NCBI GenBank assembly: GCA_015061885.1
Contig: SUVS01000033.1
Span: 1 to 32,309 of the forward strand
Direction: 5' to 3'
Length of the DNA: 32,309 nt
From: Lentisphaerota bacterium
GTDB taxonomy: Bacteria > Verrucomicrobiota > Lentisphaeria > Victivallales > Victivallaceae
Shown here: one piece after another, positions 15,491 through 23,151 of the stretch
Layout of the letters: every line of letters starts with the position of its first letter
How positions within the stretch are numbered: position 1 is the first letter of the stretch
Program-made: the position numbers and the translations under genes
Notes under the pieces: model-generated
What the model was told of the DNA's origin: nothing
Seen by the model: only the letters and a program-made list of their open reading frames with translations
Database searches by the model: none

Positions 15491-17434
15491 TTATTTTTTG
15501 TTTTTGTTATCTTCCAGAGTAAGTTCTTCACCGGTACGCACCAAACGGGCACTGTTGAAGATCACTACCAATGTACTTAATGTATAAAGGATCGCCGCCC
15601 CGACCGGGGTCATCTTGTCAAACACCAGCAGCACCATGCCGCCGAAGACAAAAAGAATACCTATACACAGATTCTGATAAATGACCATGCGGGATTTCTG
15701 CGACAGATCTATCAGCATGGGAATACGACGCAAATCGTTGGTCATAAGTGCGATCGAAGCACTGTTGATAGCAATGTCGCTGCCGATGGCCCCCATGGCA
15801 ATACCCAGATCGCCTTCTGCCAGAGCCGGTGCGTCGTTCACACCGTCGCCGACCACAGCAGTCGGGTAGCTCTTTTTGGCATTTTCCACATATTCGACCT
15901 TGGCTTCCGGCAGACATTCACTGCGGAATTCATCAATATCCAGCACATTGGCGACCTTTTCCGCCACCGATTCGCGGTCCCCGGTGACCATTGCCACCTG
16001 TCTTATGCCCAGATTCCGCAAATCTTTGAGAGCCTGGGCGGCCTCCTTGCGGATCTTGTCGCTCAAACCGATCCAGCCGATTATTTCGTTATTGCGGGCA
16101 ACGAATACCACACTCAAACCTTCGGTGGCGGCAGCATCAAAATCTTCCGGCAGAGCCAATTCCTGCTCCTGCAGCCAGTTGCCGCGGCCCACAGCCACAG
16201 CCACACCGTCAATGACCGCATTGACCCCTTTACCGTGCGTTTCCTTAAACTCGCTGACTTGCGAAAGCTCCAGCTGGGCTTCGTTGGCAAGTTTGACCAG
16301 TGCCACCGCGGTGGGGTGGTTACTGTTGGCTTCTGCCGACGCGGCAAGTTTCAGCATTTCAGCGGGAGTTACTTCGCCGAACGGAACCAGTTTGACCACC
16401 GAAAGCAATCCGTCGGTCAATGTACCGGTTTTGTCAAACACAAAACTGCGGATGCGTGCCGCAAGCTCCAGATGGCTTACATCCTTAATAAAGATACCCA
16501 GCCGTGCCGCCGCCGCCACTGCCGCCACAATCGCCGTGGGCGAGGCAAGCATAATAGCTCCGGGACAGGCGATCACCAGCAACGTGATAACCTTGGATAT
16601 ATCACCGGTGAACCACCAGGTGATACCGGCAAGCATCAGGATCGTCGGCGTATAATATCCGGCATAACGGTCGATGATACGCACGATCGGCGTGCGGGAG
16701 TTTTCCGCCTGCATGATCATGCTTTTGACTTTACCCAGCGTGGTATCTTCGCCCAGACGGGTCACTTTAAGCTCCACCAGACCGGTCAGGTTCTGCGTAC
16801 CGGCATAGACATCATCACCGGCAACCTTATCCACGGGCATGGATTCCCCGGTAATGGAAGCCTGATTGACGATCGTTTCGCCGGAAAGCACCACGGCATC
16901 CACCGGAAAGTTTTCCCCCGGACGCACCCGGATAACATCGCCCAGAGCCAGACTCATTACATCAGCATCGACTTCAGCACCGTCTTTGACCAGGTGTACC
17001 TGGGTGGGGGTAAGTTTGACCAGTTCTTCGATCGAACGCTGTGCCCCGGATGCGGTGCGGCTTTCGATAATGATCGTTATCAGCAGGAAGAACGCGATCA
17101 CCCCGGCATTCTGGAAATGTCCGCCGGCAGTCTGATAATTGCCCCCCGCCAAAGCGGCAAGTATGGCAAGTGCCACCAGTTCGTTCATATAAACTTTACC
17201 GGAGAACAGATCTTTTATTGCCGTGTAAATGATCGGCATGGCAAGCACAAATGCCCCGAACAGAGCACTGAATGTCGCCGCAAAAGTCTGCCCCGGCAGA
17301 AAATAACTCAAGATAAAAGAGTTGGCTGTAAGCATACCGCCAAGTACGGCAAAACCCACCAGTACCAGACTGCGTTTGCGGTTGTCGTCGCTGCTTACAG
17401 TGTTATTTACAGAGGTATTTATATTTTCGCTCAT
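15491..17434 (-). CDS. P1B-type heavy-metal translocating ATPase with CPG motif
   Basis: A 647-residue heavy-metal P-type ATPase that couples ATP hydrolysis to metal-ion transport across the inner membrane. Visible: actuator TGES, membrane motif ACPGAIMLASPTA (Cys290-Pro-Gly292), phosphorylation site DKTGT (Asp334), SNHPTA (the HP motif of P1B pumps), TGDRESVAEKVA and GDGVNDAPALAEGD. There is no N-terminal metal-binding (GMxCxxC) domain; the protein starts with a short polar segment and two hydrophobic helices. The CPG replaces the usual CPC of Cu/Zn pumps, so the metal cannot be named. GGAGG lies 8 bases before ATG 17434, favoured over the longer open frame starting at 17560. Its start is 1 base after the HflK-like stop. 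Confidence 0.94.
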   Translation of the reverse strand: MSENINTSVNNTVSSDDNRKRSLVLVGFAVLGGMLTANSFILSYFLPGQTFAATFSALFGAFVLAMPIIYTAIKDLFSGKVYMNELVALAILAALAGGNYQTAGGHFQNAGVIAFFLLITIIIESRTASGAQRSIEELVKLTPTQVHLVKDGAEVDADVMSLALGDVIRVRPGENFPVDAVVLSGETIVNQASITGESMPVDKVAGDDVYAGTQNLTGLVELKVTRLGEDTTLGKVKSMIMQAENSRTPIVRIIDRYAGYYTPTILMLAGITWWFTGDISKVITLLVIACPGAIMLASPTAIVAAVAAAARLGIFIKDVSHLELAARIRSFVFDKTGTLTDGLLSVVKLVPFGEVTPAEMLKLAASAEANSNHPTAVALVKLANEAQLELSQVSEFKETHGKGVNAVIDGVAVAVGRGNWLQEQELALPEDFDAAATEGLSVVFVARNNEIIGWIGLSDKIRKEAAQALKDLRNLGIRQVAMVTGDRESVAEKVANVLDIDEFRSECLPEAKVEYVENAKKSYPTAVVGDGVNDAPALAEGDLGIAMGAIGSDIAINSASIALMTNDLRRIPMLIDLSQKSRMVIYQNLCIGILFVFGGMVLLVFDKMTPVGAAILYTLSTLVVIFNSARLVRTGEELTLEDNKNKK

Positions 17435-17435
17435 C

Positions 17436-18602
17436 TTATTTGCCTCCTGCCGGTGCGGCCTTTGCCGGAGCTTCCGCCGATTTGGCTGTTTCTGCGGCTT
17501 TAGGAATTTCCGGGCCGAGTTTGAGCCAGAGTTTACCGCCGTTGGCGGCTCCCAGCACAAACTTCTGATCTATACCAGCCATGACTTCAGCCAGCACGGC
17601 GTTGTAACGGCTCATCAGAGCGGTACGGGGATTTTCGTTATATTCTTTCAGAAAACTTTCAAAGTAAAGACTTTCCGCCTTCACATCCGCCACAACCATC
17701 GTGCGGTAATTTTCGGCCTGGGCAATGATGCGAGAACTTTCTTCACTTGCCTTTGCCCGTACACTTACGCCGTATTCGCGGGCTTTGTCGATCATGGTGC
17801 CCTGCTCGGCTCTGGCGGCAGTCAACGCATCAAAAAACGCCTGGGTCACCGCGGGAGTCATGACTTTGCCGTTGATACGCACTTCTTCGATGACCACACC
17901 GATATTGAGATCGGCAACCATTTTGCGGTAGGTCCTTTCCACCGCTTCGCGGTATTCGGTCTGGCGGGCATAGAGTATATCATCGACCGTCCATTGAGCC
18001 GTGGTGGTGATAACGGCACTTTCCAACATTCTGCCCAGCAGAGTGCGGGGGCCGCGGCGGCCGAGTTCCTGACCTTCGTCAACCACAATTTCGTCCGGCC
18101 CGGCGGGATTGACCGGCACCCGCAGAGTCTGATAGAACAACGCCGGATCATTGACCTGAAAACGGGCACTCCAATTAGCGTGGATGATATTGGCATCCGC
18201 CGTCAGCAGATAGCGGTCGCGGTTGGGCTGCAAACCGGGCAGTTCCCCGTTGGGTCCCGGCGGCGGCAGCTGGTCGGGCATGATCCCGGCATTGAAAGTT
18301 ACCTGCAAGGTCTGGGGGCTGGTGGGCACCACGACTTTGCTGGTCACCGGATCGGGCAGAAACCAATGCCAATCGCTGGTATAAGTTTTTTCGTATTTGC
18401 CGAACCGGAAAACGATCACCGCTTCCTGGGGCGATACAGCAAAGTAGCCGCCCAGCGTGAAGAAGTAAACCAGCATGGCAAAAATCAGCCCCACCAGAGC
18501 CAGAAAGACCCAGTGGCCGGCTTTCATAAACGCCTTGACACCACTGCCGTACTGATTGTACACGCCGGTATCTGACGCAAGATTTTTCTTTTCGTTATCC
18601 AT
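17436..18602 (-). CDS. SPFH/band 7 protein, HflK-like
   Basis: A 388-residue SPFH (stomatin/prohibitin/flotillin/HflKC) protein. A cytoplasmic N-terminus of about 30 residues is followed by one membrane helix (HWVFLALVGLIFAMLVYFFT), then FAVSPQEAVIVFRFGKYEKTY, the band 7 opening. The domain continues through ANWSARFQVNDPALFYQTLR and the coiled-coil/flotillin-like part with ESSRIIAQAENYRTMVVADV. The C-terminus is a low-complexity Ala/Pro/Lys tail. ATG 18602 is preferred over a TTG at 18611; GAGG lies 10 bases upstream. HflK proteins form large membrane cages with HflC around FtsH. No ftsH is in this window; a P-type ATPase gene follows 1 base later instead. Confidence 0.9.
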   Translation of the reverse strand: MDNEKKNLASDTGVYNQYGSGVKAFMKAGHWVFLALVGLIFAMLVYFFTLGGYFAVSPQEAVIVFRFGKYEKTYTSDWHWFLPDPVTSKVVVPTSPQTLQVTFNAGIMPDQLPPPGPNGELPGLQPNRDRYLLTADANIIHANWSARFQVNDPALFYQTLRVPVNPAGPDEIVVDEGQELGRRGPRTLLGRMLESAVITTTAQWTVDDILYARQTEYREAVERTYRKMVADLNIGVVIEEVRINGKVMTPAVTQAFFDALTAARAEQGTMIDKAREYGVSVRAKASEESSRIIAQAENYRTMVVADVKAESLYFESFLKEYNENPRTALMSRYNAVLAEVMAGIDQKFVLGAANGGKLWLKLGPEIPKAAETAKSAEAPAKAAPAGGK

Positions 18603-18617
18603 AGACTTCAAGCCTCA

Positions 18618-19097
18618 TTATTTGGCACTTTTTGCCGGAGCAACAAACTGGTCGGCATTGCTTTTGAGCAGAGTAAAGGGGTCGGTGTTGGTATCCAGCA
18701 CCAGAGTTGTCTTGCTCTTCATAATGATCCGCAGCGAGTCGAGCTTACGCAAAAATGCCGCCAGTTCGGGGTTTTTATCAAACACCCGCAGATATTTGGC
18801 AGCTTCCACATCGCCCTGGGCACTGATCTCCTTGGCTTGAGCTTCGGCATTGGCTATGATATTTGCCCGTTCCTTATCGGCGGCAATACGGATTTTTTCG
18901 GCACTGAGTTTGCCTTCGCCGAGGAAACGCTGTGCGGCAAGCATACGATCCTGATTCATGCGTTCAAAGACCTTGCTGCTCACAGCTTCGGGTACATTCA
19001 AAGTAGTTATACCTGCAGAACAGACTTCTATACCGTAGCGTTTGGCTTTTTCCTGCATATCATTTTTGATCTGTTCAGCGATTTCGTTCATCCGCAT
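18618..19097 (-). CDS. HflC-like SPFH protein, C-terminal half (second part of a frame-split gene)
   Basis: 159 residues in the -1 frame relative to the upstream part. It continues an HflC/SPFH domain: MNEIAEQIKNDMQEKAKRYG, IEVCSAGITTLNVPEAVSSK, FERMNQDRMLAAQRFLGEGK and the IIANAEAQAKEISAQGDVEA helix typical of HflC. It has no membrane anchor of its own. It may be made from the ATG at 19097 or 19091; the latter overlaps the upstream TGA as ATGA. It could also be made by -1 frameshifting, or the split may reflect a base lost from an A6 run. Read together the two parts give a normal-length HflC (about 310 residues). Confidence 0.8.
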   Translation of the reverse strand: MRMNEIAEQIKNDMQEKAKRYGIEVCSAGITTLNVPEAVSSKVFERMNQDRMLAAQRFLGEGKLSAEKIRIAADKERANIIANAEAQAKEISAQGDVEAAKYLRVFDKNPELAAFLRKLDSLRIIMKSKTTLVLDTNTDPFTLLKSNADQFVAPAKSAK

Positions 19098-19546
19098 TTT
19101 TTGGGATCGGTGGTCAATATCTGATCGAAGTTATATTTGCCGAATGCGGCATTTTTAGCTCCACGCATCCAGATATCCAGTTCGCTTTCCGCTTTTTTGA
19201 AGCTGGTCATGCTCTTGGCGAAGACCAGCGGATCGCTGATGCGGTAGGTAATGAACACTCCAACGAGGATATTCTGTTTATCAGCGGTGGCAGTTTCTTC
19301 GATCTGCCCTTCATGACCGCCGAAGCAATGGAGGCGTTTGTCGTATTTGGTGATTTTTTCAAAGGGGTACGGCCAGCGGAAATGCAATCCCGGTGCCGGA
19401 TGCTCGTTAAGCATCTGCCCCATACGCTCTACAACTGCCACTTCGGTACTGCTTACCTGATAAGTGAAAACTGCCACCAGCAGCACTGCGAACACAAACA
19501 CGCCCAGAAGGAGCGTCGGCCAATGTTTGAAAACCTTGCTTGACAT
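19088..19546 (-). CDS. HflC-like SPFH protein, N-terminal half (first part of a frame-split gene)
   Basis: 152 residues: a membrane helix (LLLGVFVFAVLLVAVFTYQV), then VSSTEVAVVERMGQMLNEHP and APGLHFRWPYPFEKITKYDK, the start of a band 7 domain as in HflC, through ILVGVFITYRISDPLVFAKS. It stops at TGA 19088-19090 in the middle of the SPFH domain, right after ...ILTTDPKK. With one extra A in the A6 tract (19097-19102) the frame would continue as KKMRMNEIAEQ into the downstream part. It follows the large SPFH gene by 36 bases. The ribosome-binding site is weak (AAAGG about 12 bases upstream). Confidence 0.8.
   Translation of the reverse strand: MSSKVFKHWPTLLLGVFVFAVLLVAVFTYQVSSTEVAVVERMGQMLNEHPAPGLHFRWPYPFEKITKYDKRLHCFGGHEGQIEETATADKQNILVGVFITYRISDPLVFAKSMTSFKKAESELDIWMRGAKNAAFGKYNFDQILTTDPKKCG
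19097..19103 (-). other. Possible -1 slippery site or indel in hflC-like gene
   Basis: In the zero frame the mRNA reads C-AAA-AAA-TGC, and a -1 slip on the AAA codons moves into the frame of the C-terminal half. No upstream Shine-Dalgarno-like stimulator or strong downstream stem was seen. It therefore fits a lost base or a sequencing error in the homopolymer at least as well as programmed frameshifting. Confidence 0.45.
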
Positions 19547-19582
19547 GATATATTTATGCCTTTCTTTATAATAAATACTTAA

Positions 19583-21580
19583 TTATTCACCCAAATTGGC
19601 GTCAAACAGATTCAGACGCTCTTTTTCTTCAAGATTAAGTTCGTAAACATCGCCCTGCAATGAACTGCTCAGGACATATTTACGGACATTTTTGCAATCT
19701 TTTTCCAGAAAATCCAGATAATTCTTCAGCATAAAGAGTTTAGGCATAGTCTGATACGCCTGCAACTGCTTGAGGAAGCGTTCGCTGACCGCTTTTGCCA
19801 CCGTGGAAGTCTGGTAACTTGCCGCCGCTGCCTGTGCTTTGATAGCCAAAGCATCGGATTGTGCCTGCGGCAGGACTTGAGCTTTGTACGCTTCTGCCGC
19901 CAGGATCATCTTTTCTCGTTCTTCCATGGCTCCAAGCACATTCTGGAACTCTTTGCCGACCTGGGTCGGCGGATGGATACCCACGAGATTGGCGGCAATG
20001 ATTTCCACGCCAAGATTGCGGGCATCACATTCAGCTTGGATGCGTTCTTTGAGTTTGGCTTCAGCCTGGCGTCTGCCGCCGGTTATTATCTGATAGAAGG
20101 GGGCACTTGCCAGATATTCAGTCACCACCATCTGACCGATATTTTTGATGACCGTTTTGGCATCCACACTGCCATATACATAATTATATATACCATCGGG
20201 GCGGATGTGGTACTGTATGGGCATGGAAAGTCCTACAAAGTAGAAGTCGCCCAATACATCACCGGATTTATCACCGCCGGAGTGCGATACATCGTTTGCC
20301 ACAATAAAGTTATTGTTGCCTTCGCCATGTTCAGCCGTCCACAGCACTACAGAGAGATCTTCTTTCTTCTTTTCTTTTTTGGGCGGCGGTGCATGACCGT
20401 GACCGTCGTCAACATACTCTTCTTCCTCTTCGTGTTCATGCTCTTCATGACCGATCACCACTTCGTAGATCTGATCGCATGAATACTTTTCGAGCGTCCC
20501 AAAGGGCCAGGGCAGAGTAAAATAGATCCCCGGCTTCAGGGGTTTATCTGTATTGGTGAGTCTGCCGAGGTTGGAACGCAAGCCCACTTCGTTGGAATTC
20601 ACTTCGTGAACAGTTGTGGAACCCCACAATATCACCGCCCAGAGAATTATCAGCGGGAAAATCGCCCGCTCCACAAAACTGTACATCCAGGTCGAAGAGA
20701 CCTTGAATCCGAACTGGTAGTCCAGCATATCCGCAAAGTTACGCATCACGCCGCCGGGTTCGGTAAAGAGAGCCAGTATGCGGCTTTCAAATACCGGGCG
20801 GGATTCTTCGAGCGTGCGGGGGCGGTAAAACTCCACAACAAAGCTCAAAACCAGTTCTGTTGCCAGCACCAGATAGATCACCAGCAACACTTTGGCGATA
20901 ACCGCATCATACTCTTTCAAGCCGGATTTAAAACAGAGTCCGGCGGCAACCGCCGCGGCAGAAGCCACCGCACCGGCGATCATCCACGCTCCGAACGGCC
21001 GCAGCCAGCGGAACGCTTCATCATGTGACTGACCGTTATAAAATGCTCCGGCAAAGAGCGATATAACACCGATCACCGCCGCCAGAAACACCATATACAT
21101 CGGGTTTGCCGGCGAACTGGTCAGCACGGCTTCGCGTAATTCCGCACTGCGGTCTGCCCAGTGCTTGAAAAAGAGCATACAGAGTATGCCGATAAGCACT
21201 GCCGTAACGATGCTCAACACATACGGAGCATATTTAGCATAATTATCCAGCGTTCTCTGCTGGGTGAAACGGGCATCTTCATCCACGGCAAGCATATTGT
21301 TGTCGTGGCGTTTTGCCAACAGCATTTTTTCTTCATTTTCGATTGCCGCACCTTTGGCAAACATGCCGTAAAGGGTGGCTGCCAAACCGAACAATGCCGC
21401 CACAGTGTAGGGTATGACCACCACTGCAAACGCATCGGAATTGGCAAACGAACTTTTGACCACGCCCAGCACCAGCAGAAGCAAGGCAAACACTGCACTC
21501 AACACAGTACCGATGGCGGCAAGTTTTGTCATTACTCCGGCATTGTCAATCGCGGCACGGTAGTTCACATTGTTGCTCAT
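19583..21580 (-). CDS. Large polytopic SPFH/HflK-like protein with His/Glu-rich insert
   Basis: 665 residues. The first 330 hold about seven membrane helices (among them IGTVLSAVFALLLLVLGVV, VLSIVTAVLIGILCMLFF, FLAAVIGVISLFAGAFY, VLLVIYLVLATELVLSFVV and IFPLIILWAVILWGSTTV). A band 7 domain follows (NSNEVGLRSNLGRLT, LKPGIYFTLPWPF) with the SPFH helix AILA...AYKAQVLPQAQSDALAIKA. Between the first strands of the SPFH domain is an insert, GHEEHEHEEEEEYVDDGHGH at about 376-396, then a Lys-rich stretch. Such His/Glu clusters bind divalent metals. GGGAG lies 8 bases before the ATG. It heads the SPFH-SPFH-SPFH-ATPase series. HflK-type proteins usually have only one helix, so the N-terminal membrane module is unusual. 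Confidence 0.88.
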   Translation of the reverse strand: MSNNVNYRAAIDNAGVMTKLAAIGTVLSAVFALLLLVLGVVKSSFANSDAFAVVVIPYTVAALFGLAATLYGMFAKGAAIENEEKMLLAKRHDNNMLAVDEDARFTQQRTLDNYAKYAPYVLSIVTAVLIGILCMLFFKHWADRSAELREAVLTSSPANPMYMVFLAAVIGVISLFAGAFYNGQSHDEAFRWLRPFGAWMIAGAVASAAAVAAGLCFKSGLKEYDAVIAKVLLVIYLVLATELVLSFVVEFYRPRTLEESRPVFESRILALFTEPGGVMRNFADMLDYQFGFKVSSTWMYSFVERAIFPLIILWAVILWGSTTVHEVNSNEVGLRSNLGRLTNTDKPLKPGIYFTLPWPFGTLEKYSCDQIYEVVIGHEEHEHEEEEEYVDDGHGHAPPPKKEKKKEDLSVVLWTAEHGEGNNNFIVANDVSHSGGDKSGDVLGDFYFVGLSMPIQYHIRPDGIYNYVYGSVDAKTVIKNIGQMVVTEYLASAPFYQIITGGRRQAEAKLKERIQAECDARNLGVEIIAANLVGIHPPTQVGKEFQNVLGAMEEREKMILAAEAYKAQVLPQAQSDALAIKAQAAAASYQTSTVAKAVSERFLKQLQAYQTMPKLFMLKNYLDFLEKDCKNVRKYVLSSSLQGDVYELNLEEKERLNLFDANLGE

Positions 21581-21682
21581 TCAGTCAACTCCCGGAATCG
21601 TTTTGACGAATCCATTTGTTTATTGTTTAGGTTAAAATTTATTATCGACTTGTTTTTAAGATTTACTTTTCACACTATCTGT

Positions 21683-22048
21683 TCACGCAACTCTGAATAA
21701 AATTTCCGGCGGAGCCCTGCCGCACGGCAGTTTCAAAAGTTCCGCACAAAATCCCAACCGGTTTGCCGGCATGTTTGCGGCAAAATTACCGGCATTGAGA
21801 ATATCGTCCAACTTCTCCGGCACTACAAATTCAAGCTCACTGCCGGCAGTTGCCGTAATCTGCTGACCGCGGTAAATTATCTCGCCGGAGCAACATTCCC
21901 AGCGGATCTCCACATTTCCGGCGGCGTTGTTCCAAGCCTGCTGACCAGCCCATCCCCGATTTACCCGGGGAGAAGCTGACACGCCGAGCGTAAAAAGCAA
22001 CACGCTCAACATCAACAAGTTAGCATAAATTTTACGACACTGCCACAT
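21683..22048 (-). CDS. Small exported protein, function unknown
   Basis: About 121 residues. MWQCRKIYANLLMLSVLLFT leads into a signal peptide ending near SAS. The mature part is short and contains two cysteines in WECCSGEIIYRG, then a domain with FVVPEKLDDILNAGNFAANM and a final LKLPCGRAPPEILFRVA. The frame is open up to 22126, but transcription appears to start near 22078 and the signal peptide begins at ATG 22048. AGGAG lies 15 bases upstream, rather far. The next gene, the large SPFH protein, starts 102 bases downstream. No family recognised. Confidence 0.65.
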   Translation of the reverse strand: MWQCRKIYANLLMLSVLLFTLGVSASPRVNRGWAGQQAWNNAAGNVEIRWECCSGEIIYRGQQITATAGSELEFVVPEKLDDILNAGNFAANMPANRLGFCAELLKLPCGRAPPEILFRVA

Positions 22049-22084
22049 AAAAATTGCACAATTCTCCTGTAATACAAGTGCAAT

Positions 22085-22113
22085 AAGATAGCATAATAAG
22101 GCGATAAAATCAA
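22085..22113 (-). promoter_or_regulatory. Promoter upstream of the exported-protein/SPFH series
   Basis: TTGATT (plus 22108-22113), a 17-base spacer and TATCTT (plus 22085-22090) on the minus strand give a likely start near 22078, before an AGGAG. It lies after the GT2 gene and its hairpin, and may drive the long minus-strand series of SPFH and transport genes. Confidence 0.55.
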
Positions 22114-22156
22114 GTTTTGCAAGCAAGAAATATTATTAATTATTATAAGAGCCGGA

Positions 22157-22186
22157 CACGATGCAACTTTTGGCAGTTGCATCGTG
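22157..22186 (-). terminator. Stem-loop after the glycosyltransferase gene
   Basis: A perfect 12-bp stem CACGATGCAACT/AGTTGCATCGTG with a 6-base loop lies right after the GT2 stop. No T run follows on the minus strand, so it is either a weak/Rho-assisted terminator or a 3'-end stabiliser. Confidence 0.5.
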
Positions 22187-22188
22187 GC

Positions 22189-23148
22189 TTAATGCTGTCT
22201 GAAAATCACATCGGCAATAAAAGAACGCATGCCGTTGGAATATTTGCTGTATTGCAAAGTCAACAACTGCCGGAATGCCTGCATTGCGCGGTACAATATG
22301 TTGGCACTGTATAAACTGCGTTTATGGTGATGCGAGGCAAAATTTTCCAGAATTTCACGCTTGCGGGCATTTGCGTTTCCACTGCGTTTGAGAATCTCAC
22401 AGGCAAGCATGTAATTGCGTTCTGCCGCCGATGAGCGTCGTGCCTTGCGTGCGGCCCGGATATTATCTCCGGCGGGCGTGGAAGCATTGTTTTCATGCAC
22501 CCGGTAAAGGGTCAGACAGCGGTCAAGGGCTTGAATATTTCCGTTAAATGCCACGCTCAAAGCTATCCAAGTATCCGGATAAAACGGTTCCAGTTCCGGG
22601 AATGGAAGAATGTATTCCAAAATCCGCCGCTTGAACGCCATGTTATGCCCCGAACAGACCACGCGGCGACAGAAAATTTCCAACGCTCCGCTGCAAGCAA
22701 GTTTTTTCTGCATAGCGGGGGTGAATTTCCGCAAATCCCAGAGTGTTTCATTGCGTTTTTCCAGATTTGCATCAGCCAGAACACTGTTGCAGAATACACA
22801 GTCAAGCTCCTCATTTTCCGCAAGCATGGCGGTCATGACTTCAAGTTTTTCCGGCAGCCAGAAATCATCCTGATCGCACATAAAAATGTATTCTCCGTGC
22901 GAAAGAGTTATGGCTTTTTCAAAGTTTTTTGCCACTCCGAGCGGAATTGGATTCCTGAAATACTTTATTCTGCTGTCCGGCAAGAACTTTTCCACCGACT
23001 GAAAAGTCAAATCATCTTCAGAATCGTCGCAAATGATTATTTCATCGGGCAGAAGCGTCTGATCCAGCAGACTTTCGAGCTGTTGAGCTATATATTTTCC
23101 GCCGTTATAAGCGGCTATGGCTATGGATATGACTGTTTTTTCCGGCAT
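22189..23148 (-). CDS. Family 2 glycosyltransferase
   Basis: A 319-residue GT-A fold glycosyltransferase of family GT2. The N-terminus shows ISIAIAAYNGGKYIAQQLES, then DEIIICDDSEDD (nucleotide-sugar binding) and YIFMCDQDDFWLPEKLEVM, the DxD-type metal/nucleotide motif (DQDD). The second half is acceptor-binding; no membrane helix is obvious. It resembles rhamnosyl- or galactosyl-transferases of surface polysaccharide synthesis, but donor and acceptor cannot be read. It starts 3 bases after the LacI-type regulator stop, so the two are almost surely co-transcribed. No other sugar-transfer gene is nearby, which is odd for a surface polysaccharide locus. Confidence 0.9.
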   Translation of the reverse strand: MPEKTVISIAIAAYNGGKYIAQQLESLLDQTLLPDEIIICDDSEDDLTFQSVEKFLPDSRIKYFRNPIPLGVAKNFEKAITLSHGEYIFMCDQDDFWLPEKLEVMTAMLAENEELDCVFCNSVLADANLEKRNETLWDLRKFTPAMQKKLACSGALEIFCRRVVCSGHNMAFKRRILEYILPFPELEPFYPDTWIALSVAFNGNIQALDRCLTLYRVHENNASTPAGDNIRAARKARRSSAAERNYMLACEILKRSGNANARKREILENFASHHHKRSLYSANILYRAMQAFRQLLTLQYSKYSNGMRSFIADVIFRQH

Positions 23149-23151
23149 GAT

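Noticed and set aside
14258..18575. Long plus-strand open frames opposite the ABC ATPase, P-type ATPase and HflK genes (up to about 440 codons)
   Set aside because: They mirror strongly biased codons of real genes on the minus strand; their translations are Phe/His-rich and low in any known motif.
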